In this document: one piece after another, positions 8,758 through 17,888 of the stretch
Layout of the letters: the number at the start of each line of letters is the position of its first letter
Position numbering within the stretch: position 1 is the first letter of the stretch
NCBI GenBank assembly: GCA_040779335.1
Contig: JBFONV010000006.1
Coordinates: 186,001 to 250,000 of the forward strand
Length of the DNA stretch: 64,000 bases
Origin: JBFONV01 sp040779335
GTDB lineage: Bacteria > Pseudomonadota > Gammaproteobacteria > Enterobacterales > Alteromonadaceae
Direction: 5' to 3'
Translations under genes and position numbers: made by a program
Notes under the pieces: model-generated
Seen by the model: the letters and a program-made list of their open reading frames with translations, nothing else
The model's database searches: none
What the model was told of the DNA's origin: nothing

Positions 8758-11700
8758 TTAGACGTTACTAACAACATCGCCACTATCGATATTTAAAGCC
8801 GACTTAGCCTTTTTCTTGCGTGACACTATACCATGTAGGTCTTCAATAATAACATATAGACTTGGGATCAATACCAAAGTAACAACAGTAGCAAATAAGA
8901 CGCCAAATGATAATGAAACCGCCATTGGTATAACAATTTGTGCCTGCATACTGGTTTCAAAAAAGACAATCGGAACCAACCCGATAAAGGTCGTCACAGA
9001 CGTAAGCATTATCGCTCGAAAGCGTTTACAACCTGCGTGATTCACCGCCTCTTTTAACGGGATACCCGATTTACGTGCATTGTTTACGTAATCCACCATC
9101 ACCAGCGAGTCGTTAACCACCACCCCAGCTACCGCGATAATACCAAAAACTGACAACGCATTTAAATCCATGCCGAGTATCATATGTCCGATAACGGAAC
9201 CGATCACCCCAAATGGAATAACTGACATTATCATCAGCGGCTGAGAGTATGAGCGCAATGGAATAGCGAGTAGCGAAAATATAACCATCAACGAGACCAC
9301 GAAATCACGCATTTGACTATCCGCACTTTCTAACTCTTCCTGAATACGCCCCGATACTTCACTGCGCACTAACGGATACTGTCTTAATAATTGCGGAATA
9401 TAGTTATCGCGAATATCTTTTGCCACTTCAAAAGGTTCAACTTGATCGGCGTCAACACTTCCCCAAACATTAATGGTTCGGTTGCCATCTTCTCGACGAA
9501 TACGAGTAACACCCTCGGTTAAATGGATCTCGGCAAGTTCAGACAACGGCAGCTCGGCACCATTAGGTGCTTGGATCATGACATCATCAACATGGCCTAT
9601 CGAACTGCGTTGTGCAAGCGGATAACGAACCATCACTTTCACTTCTTCAGTATCACGTAAAATACGTTGCGCTTCTAAACCATAAAAGCTGTATCCTACT
9701 TGTGAAGCAACATCAGACAATGTCAGCCCTAAACTATATGCTAATGGTTTTAACGTGAACTGTACTTCTTTAGCGCTGGTTTGGCGGCTGTCATTAACAT
9801 CACCAACTCCTTTTAACGAGTTAAGTTTGGCTTTCAGTTCTTTCGCCGCCAGCATCAACTGCTTATCATCTTGGCTTTCCAGTCTGAAGGCAATATCGCC
9901 ATTTTCACGGCCACCACCAAAGAGGTTATCGTCAATCGATAAAGATTTTACCCCAGGTAAAGTCGGAATGGCTTTACGCCACAAATCCGCTAACTGAAAG
10001 GTGTTCATCACCCGGTTTTCTGGTTCGACTAACTTCACCATTACACGTGCATCGGTTCTGCTGCGTAAATCAACCTGCATATCAGCAATCATTGATTTAC
10101 CTTGTTCTTGCTCAATTTTTTTATCTACACTTTTAAGGATATTTTCAATCACCAAAATAGTATCTAAAGTCGATTTTTCAGAGGCATCAACATTCATTTC
10201 TATAGACACTCGAGGAAAATCATGAGGGATTTTGGGTTGACCAACAAAGCGCACTAAACCACCGGCAAACATACCCGCACTGATCAATAAAACACTAATG
10301 AATGACATTAAAACGCCATAACGATACTCAATACATTTATGCAATGCTGGGCGATAAATATTTTCGATAAAGCGGGTTAAGGCATTATCAATTTTGAGTC
10401 GTAATACATCTAATGGGTTCTTCGGGTTAAACACTTTAACCTTCATTTTCGCTAAATGTGCAGGCAAGATTAACTTTGATTCTATTAAAGAAAATATCAG
10501 ACAGAAAATCACCACAAAACCAATCGATTTACCAAAAGCCGATGACGGGCCATCGTCAATAACAAACGGTACAAAGGCTGCAATAGTGGTTAACACCCCA
10601 AATGTTGCCGGCAAAGCAACTCGTTTAACACCGCGAATAACGTTCTCTGTGGTATGACCGTGCTCTTCGGTTTCGGCATGGGCACTTTCCCCCATAACAA
10701 TGGCATCATCAACCACTATTCCGAGAACCAAAATAAAGGCAAATAAACTAGTAATGTTGATGGTGACGTTAACAAACTCCATCGGCATTACCAATAAAGT
10801 CCCTAAAAAGCACACTGGCAAACCCATCATTACCCAAAAAGCAAGACGAACGCGTAAGAACAAAGCTAGAATTAAGAATACTAACACCGCACCGCTTTTC
10901 ATGTTGTCTAGCATCATGTTTAAGCGACCTTCAAGATAGTAGGTCATGTCGACCCAAGGCTCTAACTTCACCCCTTTAGGTAACATTTTTGATTTATCAT
11001 CTACATACTGGTTAACCACTTTAGCGACATCGGTAATACTTTGATTATCAGCAGCGCCAATGAAAAATGTCGCTGAATTTTTGCCGTTAAATTTAGAGTA
11101 CTGTAACCCTTCTTGAAAACCGTCGATAACGGTGGCCACTTCACCTAGTAATACTTTTGTGCCATCAGCTAGGGTCAATAGTGGAATTCGCTCAAACTCA
11201 TGACCACGATAGGCCTGATTTTCTACGCGTAGGTTGATATAGCCATTTTCAGAGCGTATTTGTCCTGCTGACATGTTACGTGAATAATTGCGAACGGCTT
11301 GAGCAACATCTTTAAAACTGAGTCCGTATTCACGCAATTTGTCTTTGCTGACTTCAACCGAAATTTCATAATTTAAACCGCTGTAAAATTCAGAGACATT
11401 TACCAAGGGTAATTGCTGAATTTCATCATGAATTTTACGGCCTAATTCTTTTAACTCAGCATTACTTAAATCACCATAAAGACTGATATACATAACTTCT
11501 TGGCGGAATTTTTCACGTTCTACACGTGGACGTTCCATTCCGTCAGGAAAGCTTGCTATCGAATCAATTTGAGATTTAACTTCTTCGAGCACAATTTGTG
11601 GATCATAGCTTTCATCAACCTGAAACCAACCAGAAGAGTTATTACGATTGGAATAAGTAATTACCCTTTTTAGGCCTTGTACTGTTTCTAATGCTTCTTC

Positions 11701-11919
11701 TATTTTTATGGTGATGCCTTCTTCCACCTCTTGAGGTGCTGCACCTGGATAAGGGGCATTAAATGAAATCCAATCACTTTTAAATTGCGGAAACATTTGT
11801 TTATTGATTGTTTGTGCCGTTAAAAAACCACCGACGATAATGAATATCATCAGTAAGTTTGCTGCAACACTATTACGCGCAAACCACGCGATTAAACCTT
11901 TATTGGTATCTTCCATCAT
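8758..11919 (-). CDS. RND family efflux transporter, inner-membrane permease
   Basis: 1053 residues, the usual size of AcrB-type permeases, with 12 predicted membrane helices and two large periplasmic loops. The fourth-helix proton relay is visible as LGIVVDDAIVMGE, and the later repeat has GVVVNDSLVMVDYV. It is the proton-driven pump subunit of a tripartite system and takes substrate from the periplasm or inner membrane. Its adaptor lies directly upstream with adjacent stop and start; AAGGA ahead of the ATG is the ribosome site. No outer-membrane channel gene is present, so a TolC encoded elsewhere is probably used. The substrate is unknown. Confidence 0.95.
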   Translation of the reverse strand: MMEDTNKGLIAWFARNSVAANLLMIFIIVGGFLTAQTINKQMFPQFKSDWISFNAPYPGAAPQEVEEGITIKIEEALETVQGLKRVITYSNRNNSSGWFQVDESYDPQIVLEEVKSQIDSIASFPDGMERPRVEREKFRQEVMYISLYGDLSNAELKELGRKIHDEIQQLPLVNVSEFYSGLNYEISVEVSKDKLREYGLSFKDVAQAVRNYSRNMSAGQIRSENGYINLRVENQAYRGHEFERIPLLTLADGTKVLLGEVATVIDGFQEGLQYSKFNGKNSATFFIGAADNQSITDVAKVVNQYVDDKSKMLPKGVKLEPWVDMTYYLEGRLNMMLDNMKSGAVLVFLILALFLRVRLAFWVMMGLPVCFLGTLLVMPMEFVNVTINITSLFAFILVLGIVVDDAIVMGESAHAETEEHGHTTENVIRGVKRVALPATFGVLTTIAAFVPFVIDDGPSSAFGKSIGFVVIFCLIFSLIESKLILPAHLAKMKVKVFNPKNPLDVLRLKIDNALTRFIENIYRPALHKCIEYRYGVLMSFISVLLISAGMFAGGLVRFVGQPKIPHDFPRVSIEMNVDASEKSTLDTILVIENILKSVDKKIEQEQGKSMIADMQVDLRSRTDARVMVKLVEPENRVMNTFQLADLWRKAIPTLPGVKSLSIDDNLFGGGRENGDIAFRLESQDDKQLMLAAKELKAKLNSLKGVGDVNDSRQTSAKEVQFTLKPLAYSLGLTLSDVASQVGYSFYGLEAQRILRDTEEVKVMVRYPLAQRSSIGHVDDVMIQAPNGAELPLSELAEIHLTEGVTRIRREDGNRTINVWGSVDADQVEPFEVAKDIRDNYIPQLLRQYPLVRSEVSGRIQEELESADSQMRDFVVSLMVIFSLLAIPLRSYSQPLMIMSVIPFGVIGSVIGHMILGMDLNALSVFGIIAVAGVVVNDSLVMVDYVNNARKSGIPLKEAVNHAGCKRFRAIMLTSVTTFIGLVPIVFFETSMQAQIVIPMAVSLSFGVLFATVVTLVLIPSLYVIIEDLHGIVSRKKKAKSALNIDSGDVVSNV

Positions 11920-13116
11920 CTAGTCCTTAACGCTAGCAATTTGCGTTTCAGGGGTCGCTGAATTGTCATCATCTACTTGTACATCTTCAGGCAACGCTAA
12001 TTTCATCCCGTCAACAGGGTAATCAAGTGCTGAGGTGATCATTTGGTCACCACTTGTTAAGCCGCTTGATACGATAACATTCGCGCCATTTTGACGAACG
12101 ACTTCGATATCGACGTAACGAAGTTTAGAGTCAGCATCTAATAAGGCTATTTTATTGTTGACCACTAAATGACGCGGAATTGAAGTTGCTGAGGGAATTT
12201 CAATACCTAAAATGTCGGCATTAACGTATGAGCCAAAACGTAACGGCGTGCGCTCAGCATTATCATTTGATAAAACATAAGGATCACGAATTTGGGCCAC
12301 CAGATAGCTCATACGGCTTTTATCATCAATAACTCCTTCGCTACGCGCTATACTCGCCTGCCATTGCATTGTTTGACCAGCAAATGTGCCTTTTAATGTA
12401 ACATTGGCGTCTACACCTTGGGCGTGTAAAAATTGCAGATGATTGTCGGCAACAGGTAATCTTACTTCGGCAATTGCAGTACCTAATAACTTACCTATTG
12501 GGCTACCAGTACCAACAAAAGAGCCTAAGCCAACATTGCGACTGTCAATCATGGCATCGTACGGGGCTCGAATCTCGGTGCGCTCCAAATTGCGTTTTGC
12601 TCTTAATACCGAGGCTTGCGCTGCTTTAACTCGTGCTAGCTCTTGGGCAAGTTGAGGTTTACGTAAACTAAGTTCTGTTGGTGAAGTATCAGTAATTTGC
12701 TTCCATTCTCTCGCCGCCACTTTACCTTGAGCTTGTTCTTGTTCTAACGAGGCCCGGGCAGAAGCCATATTCGCTTGAGCGTCTATGAGCGCCGCTTCAT
12801 AATCATTGGGGTCTATTCGAGCTAACAATTGACCTTCCTTAACAAATCCGCCTCGAACAAAAGCGTCATCAAGTTCGACAATTGCACCACTGACTTGCGC
12901 AACCAAATCAGTTTCATATTTTGGAGTGACCACCCCATAAGATTCTACGGTTAAGGTCATTGGTGCTACGATTATCGGCTCAACCGCAACAATAGGAGTA
13001 TTATCAACTTTTGCCTTCTCTTCTGGTGGTTTCTTCATACTAGAAAAAGCCGCAAAAAGTGCGATGCCAGCCGCTAAAATTGCAATAGGGATAATTATTT
13101 GTTTTTTCCGTGCCAC
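11920..13116 (-). CDS. RND efflux periplasmic adaptor (membrane fusion protein)
   Basis: 398 residues: an N-terminal membrane anchor (IIIPIAILAAGIALFAAF), then a lipoyl/barrel-sandwich half (VAQVSGAIVELDDAFVRGGF), a short alpha-hairpin (about residues 105-175), the second lipoyl half (RTEIRAPYDAMIDSRNVGLG) and beta-barrel domains. It joins the inner-membrane pump to an outer-membrane channel. The start is GTG, supported by GAGGAA seven bases upstream. It is the first gene of a two-gene operon; its stop touches the permease start. An imperfect inverted repeat lies upstream. Confidence 0.93.
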   Translation of the reverse strand: MARKKQIIIPIAILAAGIALFAAFSSMKKPPEEKAKVDNTPIVAVEPIIVAPMTLTVESYGVVTPKYETDLVAQVSGAIVELDDAFVRGGFVKEGQLLARIDPNDYEAALIDAQANMASARASLEQEQAQGKVAAREWKQITDTSPTELSLRKPQLAQELARVKAAQASVLRAKRNLERTEIRAPYDAMIDSRNVGLGSFVGTGSPIGKLLGTAIAEVRLPVADNHLQFLHAQGVDANVTLKGTFAGQTMQWQASIARSEGVIDDKSRMSYLVAQIRDPYVLSNDNAERTPLRFGSYVNADILGIEIPSATSIPRHLVVNNKIALLDADSKLRYVDIEVVRQNGANVIVSSGLTSGDQMITSALDYPVDGMKLALPEDVQVDDDNSATPETQIASVKD

Positions 13117-13170
13117 CGTAAATTCCTCAATAATATGTAATTAAACGTAACAATAATTAAATTGTTGGGT

Positions 13171-13192
13171 AGGATACCTAAAAAGGTACCCT
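13171..13192. repeat. Imperfect inverted repeat upstream of RND operon
   Basis: AGGATACC and GGTACCCT flank a 6-base A/T spacer, with one mismatch between the arms, about 55 bases upstream of the adaptor start. It may be an operator or a leader hairpin. No regulator gene is adjacent. Confidence 0.35.
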
Positions 13193-13385
13193 GACTTTTA
13201 AAAAAGTTGTAAACGCTTGTTACAAAAATTGAGCCGAAATGCGAAATCAAATAAAAAAAATAAGTTAAGGGGGTAAAAATACATTAAAAACAGCTAGTTA
13301 AATTAATGGCTTACTTGGCTGTTTAGATTATTTAGCAGCGATTAAAATTAACCATAAAATTTAACTTGGTCTTTTTCACCACTTT

Positions 13386-14537
13386 TTAAACTTTTATAAA
13401 AATTTTTCGATTATATAACCAATATAAAACTAGCCATTGCACTAATACCATAAAAACCACTGCCATTAATTGCTGATAAGACAGAGGAAAAGCAGTGATC
13501 ACGCCACCAAAGATCGCTGTTGAGGTATATGACCAATTAACTAGGCTGGTACCTAGGTAGGCAACAATCGAATTTGTGCCTATCACCGCCAATATTTTTG
13601 CTACACGTTGAATTTTTAAAACATCGATAAGATAGTAAAAAACACACAACAGCGCCAAACTATACCCTAAAGTGATTAACACGAAAGAGCTGGTCCACAA
13701 GGTTTTATTAATCGGAAAAATTTGCCCCCAAGTATAACCGACGCATAAAAACGCCAGTGCTGCGAGTAATAAGTGCCTCAACAACCTTATCGGAACATGG
13801 CTTAATTTCACTATGTGTCGACCCACAAATGCACCAACTAAGGCATTAACGATAGACGTCATATTAGATAACAGTCCTTCAGGATCTATAGGTAAATGTT
13901 GATAGTGAATACCCGGTAGCAATGCTTGATCAAACCACACATTAAGCGCCCCTGTACTTGAATAGTTGCCAGCGCCAAAGCCTTCTATACTTACGAAGGC
14001 CAGCAATATCCAGTAGCCAATGAGTAATGAACATACGATCCACCACTGCATGCTCGCACGGCAGTACCAAACTATTAATGTTGTGACATACCAAGCAATA
14101 CCAATACGCCCAAGTACACTGGCAAAACGTATTTCGTCCAACGACATAGGTATCCCTGCTCCCCAACCATGATTATATACAATGCCTAATCCACACAGTA
14201 AAACCAGCCTTTTTAATGCGCTTAAATGTTTATTTTTACGACTTGTTTTGTCATAAGAACCAAAAGGTTTACTACTCAATCCAATACTAACGCCAGACAA
14301 AAATATAAATAATGGGAAAATCAAATCATAGGCGGTAAAACCATGCCAAGTGCTGTGTTCCATTTGACCAGCGACAATCTCAAAGTATGAATGTCCCGTT
14401 AATACGAATAATGCCGCAAAGACCCCTTCAGCCCCTAAAATCCATATCATGTCGAACCCACGTAGTGCATCAATTGACAGTAATCTAGTACTCTTTTTCC
14501 TTTGCGACACAACTTGAAGTTCTTCACTAGTACTCAT
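13386..14537 (-). CDS. Membrane acyltransferase-like protein, NagX / heparan-alpha-glucosaminide acetyltransferase family
   Basis: 383 residues with about ten membrane helices. The N-terminus RLLSIDALRGFDMIWILG is the family hallmark (DALRGFDM), as in the bacterial DUF5009/NagX proteins related to human HGSNAT, which acetylates glucosamine across the lysosomal membrane. Bacterial members often sit in chitin or N-acetylglucosamine loci, but no such genes are near here, so the sugar link is weak. It is a single gene with no operon partner. Confidence 0.8.
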   Translation of the reverse strand: MSTSEELQVVSQRKKSTRLLSIDALRGFDMIWILGAEGVFAALFVLTGHSYFEIVAGQMEHSTWHGFTAYDLIFPLFIFLSGVSIGLSSKPFGSYDKTSRKNKHLSALKRLVLLCGLGIVYNHGWGAGIPMSLDEIRFASVLGRIGIAWYVTTLIVWYCRASMQWWIVCSLLIGYWILLAFVSIEGFGAGNYSSTGALNVWFDQALLPGIHYQHLPIDPEGLLSNMTSIVNALVGAFVGRHIVKLSHVPIRLLRHLLLAALAFLCVGYTWGQIFPINKTLWTSSFVLITLGYSLALLCVFYYLIDVLKIQRVAKILAVIGTNSIVAYLGTSLVNWSYTSTAIFGGVITAFPLSYQQLMAVVFMVLVQWLVLYWLYNRKIFIKV

Positions 14538-14764
14538 TATTTTTTTAACCTATTTAAATGCAATTGCATATTGAACGCACAAAATGACAACGCTGTCTTT
14601 TTGTTTTAGATAGTAATAAGCAACAACCATAATTGCAAGTAAACTTAACTTTACCGATGTTACTCAGACACAATTTGTAATTAAATCGTCTGGAATGATG
14701 CTTGTGTTATCACGCAGAACATTAAACAATAGTGTGTAGTTTTTTCTAGTTAAAGAGCGCAGTT

Positions 14765-15214
14765 ATGCTAACAAGGTTAAGTATTTTTTTTAAAACATTA
14801 GCTGAAGATAATTCATCTCAATCTCATGATGATGTGTCACTTGAAATAGCCTGTGCGGTTTTGCTGTGCGAAGTTATGAGAGCCGATGGTGAATTGACTC
14901 AGGCTGAGCAAGAAAAAATTGCCGAGATATTAGTTCAGCAATTTACTATTTCTGCAGATGAAGTTAACAGCATTATTGAAACAGCGACACAGCTTAGCGT
15001 TCACGCAACCGATTTTTACCAATTCACGTCTAAAATAAATCGAAACTATACGTTAAATGAACGCATTAAAATCGTCGAATTATTATGGAAAATTGCCTAT
15101 GCTGATGGTGAATTAGCGGTAATTGAAGAGCATATCATCAGAAAAATAGCTGATTTATTGCATTTACGACATAGTGAGTATATTAAAACCAAGCATAATA
15201 ACATGCTTAGTTAA
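14765..15214 (+). CDS. TerB-like protein
   Basis: 149 residues, all alpha, covering a TerB (TerB/DjlA N-terminal-like) domain. Two repeated acidic motifs are seen: EVMRADGELTQAEQEKI at about residue 40 and KIAYADGELAVIEEHII near 110. These are the metal-binding-type loops of the family, named from tellurite resistance. Stand-alone proteins of this kind are common in Alteromonadales and are not evidence for tellurite resistance. No other ter genes are present. It is followed by the diguanylate cyclase 99 bases later, probably as a separate unit. Confidence 0.85.
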   Translation: MLTRLSIFFKTLAEDNSSQSHDDVSLEIACAVLLCEVMRADGELTQAEQEKIAEILVQQFTISADEVNSIIETATQLSVHATDFYQFTSKINRNYTLNERIKIVELLWKIAYADGELAVIEEHIIRKIADLLHLRHSEYIKTKHNNMLS

Positions 15215-15313
15215 GTCGCTTTAACGCATTTCGACACACCTTATTCTCACGCATTCTAAAAATTAATTGCATCATCACTAGGTATTTATTCGATACTGAT
15301 TAATACTAGATGT

Positions 15314-16900
15314 ATGAAAGCTTTAACATTTAATCAATTACAGTTGCGCATATTCGCGCTCATTTTTTTGCTTTTTACCAGTGCGGTCGTTGGTTACCGA
15401 GTTTTTATCGAGCGTCCTCAGCTTGAAGCTACCATAGCGCAATTTGCTCAACGCGAATTGGTTACCTTAAGCTATGCCGCTAAAAAAATATTTAGAGCCT
15501 TGGCCGCCATTAATTATGATTATTCGGTATGGGATGCTACTTATGACTTTATTGAAGGTAAGGCTCCGGCCTACATCAAAGAAAATTTTCCTGCCAATAC
15601 CTTTATCAGCTTAGAAATAGACGGAGTGTTTATTTTCAATCAAAAATTCGAATTAATGTATGCTAAAGGTTACGACTATAAAAAGAACAAACCACTTAAC
15701 TTTGAGTTTTATAAACCCGAGCAGTTTTCTAAAATAAAATCGCTGTCTCAGCTGAAAGACAATAATCAAAAAATTGGAGCGCTTACGGGAGTCATCGCAA
15801 CTAAATATGGTCCGGCGATTATGAGTGCCACTGAAATAAGACGCTCAGATAAAAGTGGAGACGATCACGGTTTACTGATATTCGTTAGGCTCTTTGATAA
15901 AAGTATTGTGAGTGAATTGTCTGATTATACGTTAACAGCAATTAAAATAGAGGATGTTACTCCGCTCAACAATACCTTAGCCATTAACAACTGGCTTGAT
16001 GCCCCTAAAAAAAATACAGTTACGCCTTCAACCCAACTTTATATTCGAGACATTAATGGCGCTCCACTGTCGATACTCACCATTAACCACGCTAACAGCA
16101 GCGTTCCGCCAATACTAGACAAACAAAGTTTTATTTTTATATTGTTGTTAACCCTGCTTATTTTTGTCGTCTACACGTTTATTTCTCATATTATTGTCCG
16201 TCCAGTGAAAAAGTTGGCTTACCAAATAAAAACCATGGATGAAAACAATAATTTTATCGCGTTGGACGAAAATAGCCACATCGATGAATTGATTAACGTT
16301 TCTAAACATTTCAATGCGTTAATGTTTACCGTACAACGTCAAAACGAACTGCTCAGTCAACAAGTATATGTCGATATGCTCACCAATATCACTAACCGTA
16401 GAGGGTTTGAGCAACACTTGGAGCAGTACTGCCAACTTTTTATTCGGCAAAAATTAAGTTTTACGGTCATTCTGGCTGATGTTGACCATTTCAAACAATA
16501 CAACGATAGCTTAGGACACATAGCAGGCGACAACGCTTTGATACAAGTGGCACACACACTGAATGCTCACTTTAAAAGAACCAATGATATGTGCGCGCGC
16601 TATGGTGGTGAAGAGTTTATTATGCTGTATGGCGATATCGACAAAGATAATCTCGCCGACAAGCTTGACGAAATACTACAATCCTTCGCTACATTAAACC
16701 TGCCTCATCCTAACTCGGAAACAGCTCCTTATGTAACGGTTAGTTTAGGCGCCTGCGTGGTTTCTTATAACGAAAAAAATAACAAAAATCTAACCCCTAA
16801 AGCCATTATTAGGGCCGCGGATGATGCCTTATATCAAGCTAAAAATAACGGAAGAAATCAAGCCATTACCATAGATTTCTTTCATTCGACTAAGCGTTGA
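15314..16900 (+). CDS. Membrane diguanylate cyclase with CHASE4 sensor
   Basis: 528 residues. There is a membrane helix at about 10-30, a periplasmic CHASE4 domain (about 50-260, with NYDYSVWDATYDFI and LMYAKGYD as typical words), a second membrane helix (about 275-297), HAMP (about 298-350) and GGDEF (about 360-525). The active-site loop reads YGGEEFIMLYGD, with DVDHFKQYNDSLGH before it, so synthesis of cyclic-di-GMP is expected. No RxxD inhibitory site stands out before the GGEEF loop. It should convert a periplasmic signal into cyclic-di-GMP; the ligand is unknown. Confidence 0.93.
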   Translation: MKALTFNQLQLRIFALIFLLFTSAVVGYRVFIERPQLEATIAQFAQRELVTLSYAAKKIFRALAAINYDYSVWDATYDFIEGKAPAYIKENFPANTFISLEIDGVFIFNQKFELMYAKGYDYKKNKPLNFEFYKPEQFSKIKSLSQLKDNNQKIGALTGVIATKYGPAIMSATEIRRSDKSGDDHGLLIFVRLFDKSIVSELSDYTLTAIKIEDVTPLNNTLAINNWLDAPKKNTVTPSTQLYIRDINGAPLSILTINHANSSVPPILDKQSFIFILLLTLLIFVVYTFISHIIVRPVKKLAYQIKTMDENNNFIALDENSHIDELINVSKHFNALMFTVQRQNELLSQQVYVDMLTNITNRRGFEQHLEQYCQLFIRQKLSFTVILADVDHFKQYNDSLGHIAGDNALIQVAHTLNAHFKRTNDMCARYGGEEFIMLYGDIDKDNLADKLDEILQSFATLNLPHPNSETAPYVTVSLGACVVSYNEKNNKNLTPKAIIRAADDALYQAKNNGRNQAITIDFFHSTKR

Positions 16901-16989
16901 TATCGATTTACGTAAAATCGTCAAAAAATTCATAAAAAGTAACGTATAATAACCTCATCCATCCTTTTAGCGCATGATCTCATAACAAT

Positions 16990-17820
16990 ATGGCGAATAT
17001 AGGCAAATACAACACTCTCCCCATTATCGCACTAACCGATAATGGTGCTTACTTAAATGCAGACGAATTGGGGGAGATTCTCCTGCCCAACCGATATCTG
17101 CCTGATAATTGCCAAATTGATGATCACATCGACGTGTTTATATATGCCGATTCCGCCGACCGCTTAGTGGCGACGACTGAAAAAGCCTATGGTCAAGTAG
17201 ATGAGTTTGTTTCGTTAAAAGTCGTACAAGTTAATAAAATGGGCGCTTTTCTTGATTGGGGCTTAAAAAAAGATTTATTAGTTCCTTACAACCAACAACA
17301 TACGAAGATGGAACTCGGTAAATATTATCTCGTGCGCATTTATCTAGATACGCAAACAGAGCGTATTGCTGCCTCCAGTAAATTAGATAAATATATCGAC
17401 ATTTGGCCTGCCGAATATCAAGAAGGTGACAAAGTTGACTTGGTTATTGGTGGAAAAACCGATTTAGGTTTCAAGGCCATTATCAATAACTCACATTGGG
17501 GGTTGCTGTACGACAACGAAATATTTCAGCCGCTGCGCATCGGCAAACAAATAACTGGCTATATTAAACAAGTACGCCCCGATGGCAGAATAGATTTAAC
17601 ACTAAGCCGTGCCGGTAAAGGTAAAGTTATCGACTTTAGTGATAAATTGCTCGCGCACTTATCCGACAATAATGGCTTTAGCTCCCTGAACGACAAAAGT
17701 TCTCCCGAGTTAATCAAAAGAACCTTGGGCGTGAGTAAAAAAACCTTTAAAGCCACAGTGGGCAACCTGCTTAAAAAGGGCAAAATTGCCATAGAAAAAG
17801 ATGGTATTCGTTTAACCTAG
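16990..17820 (+). CDS. S1-domain RNA-binding protein, CvfB/YitL family
   Basis: 276 residues built of consecutive S1-like OB folds: one at about 5-60, one at about 70-130 (VNKMGAFLDWGLKKDLLVPY), a third at about 140-200 (TDLGFKAIINNSHWGLLYDNE) and a C-terminal winged helix ending KKTFKATVGNLLKKGKIAI. This is the layout of CvfB (Staphylococcus) and YitL (Bacillus), RNA-binding proteins that affect gene expression. No enzymatic motif is present. It is probably monocistronic and meets the dap operon tail-to-tail. Confidence 0.88.
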   Translation: MANIGKYNTLPIIALTDNGAYLNADELGEILLPNRYLPDNCQIDDHIDVFIYADSADRLVATTEKAYGQVDEFVSLKVVQVNKMGAFLDWGLKKDLLVPYNQQHTKMELGKYYLVRIYLDTQTERIAASSKLDKYIDIWPAEYQEGDKVDLVIGGKTDLGFKAIINNSHWGLLYDNEIFQPLRIGKQITGYIKQVRPDGRIDLTLSRAGKGKVIDFSDKLLAHLSDNNGFSSLNDKSSPELIKRTLGVSKKTFKATVGNLLKKGKIAIEKDGIRLT

Positions 17821-17833
17821 TTACTTTGAGCAA

Positions 17834-17858
17834 AGGATAAGCTAAATAGGCTTATCCT
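17834..17858. terminator. Hairpin between convergent genes
   Basis: Perfect 9-bp arms AGGATAAGC and GCTTATCCT with a 7-base loop lie between the CvfB-like gene and the end of the lysine-riboswitch operon. Only short T-rich tails follow, so it is a probable but weak terminator in both directions. Confidence 0.6.
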
Positions 17859-17888
17859 GCCCTTGTATATCACTAGCATCCTCAATGA

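Noticed and set aside
14765..15214. A tellurite-resistance operon
   Set aside because: Only a lone TerB-like protein is present; no terC, terD or terZ.
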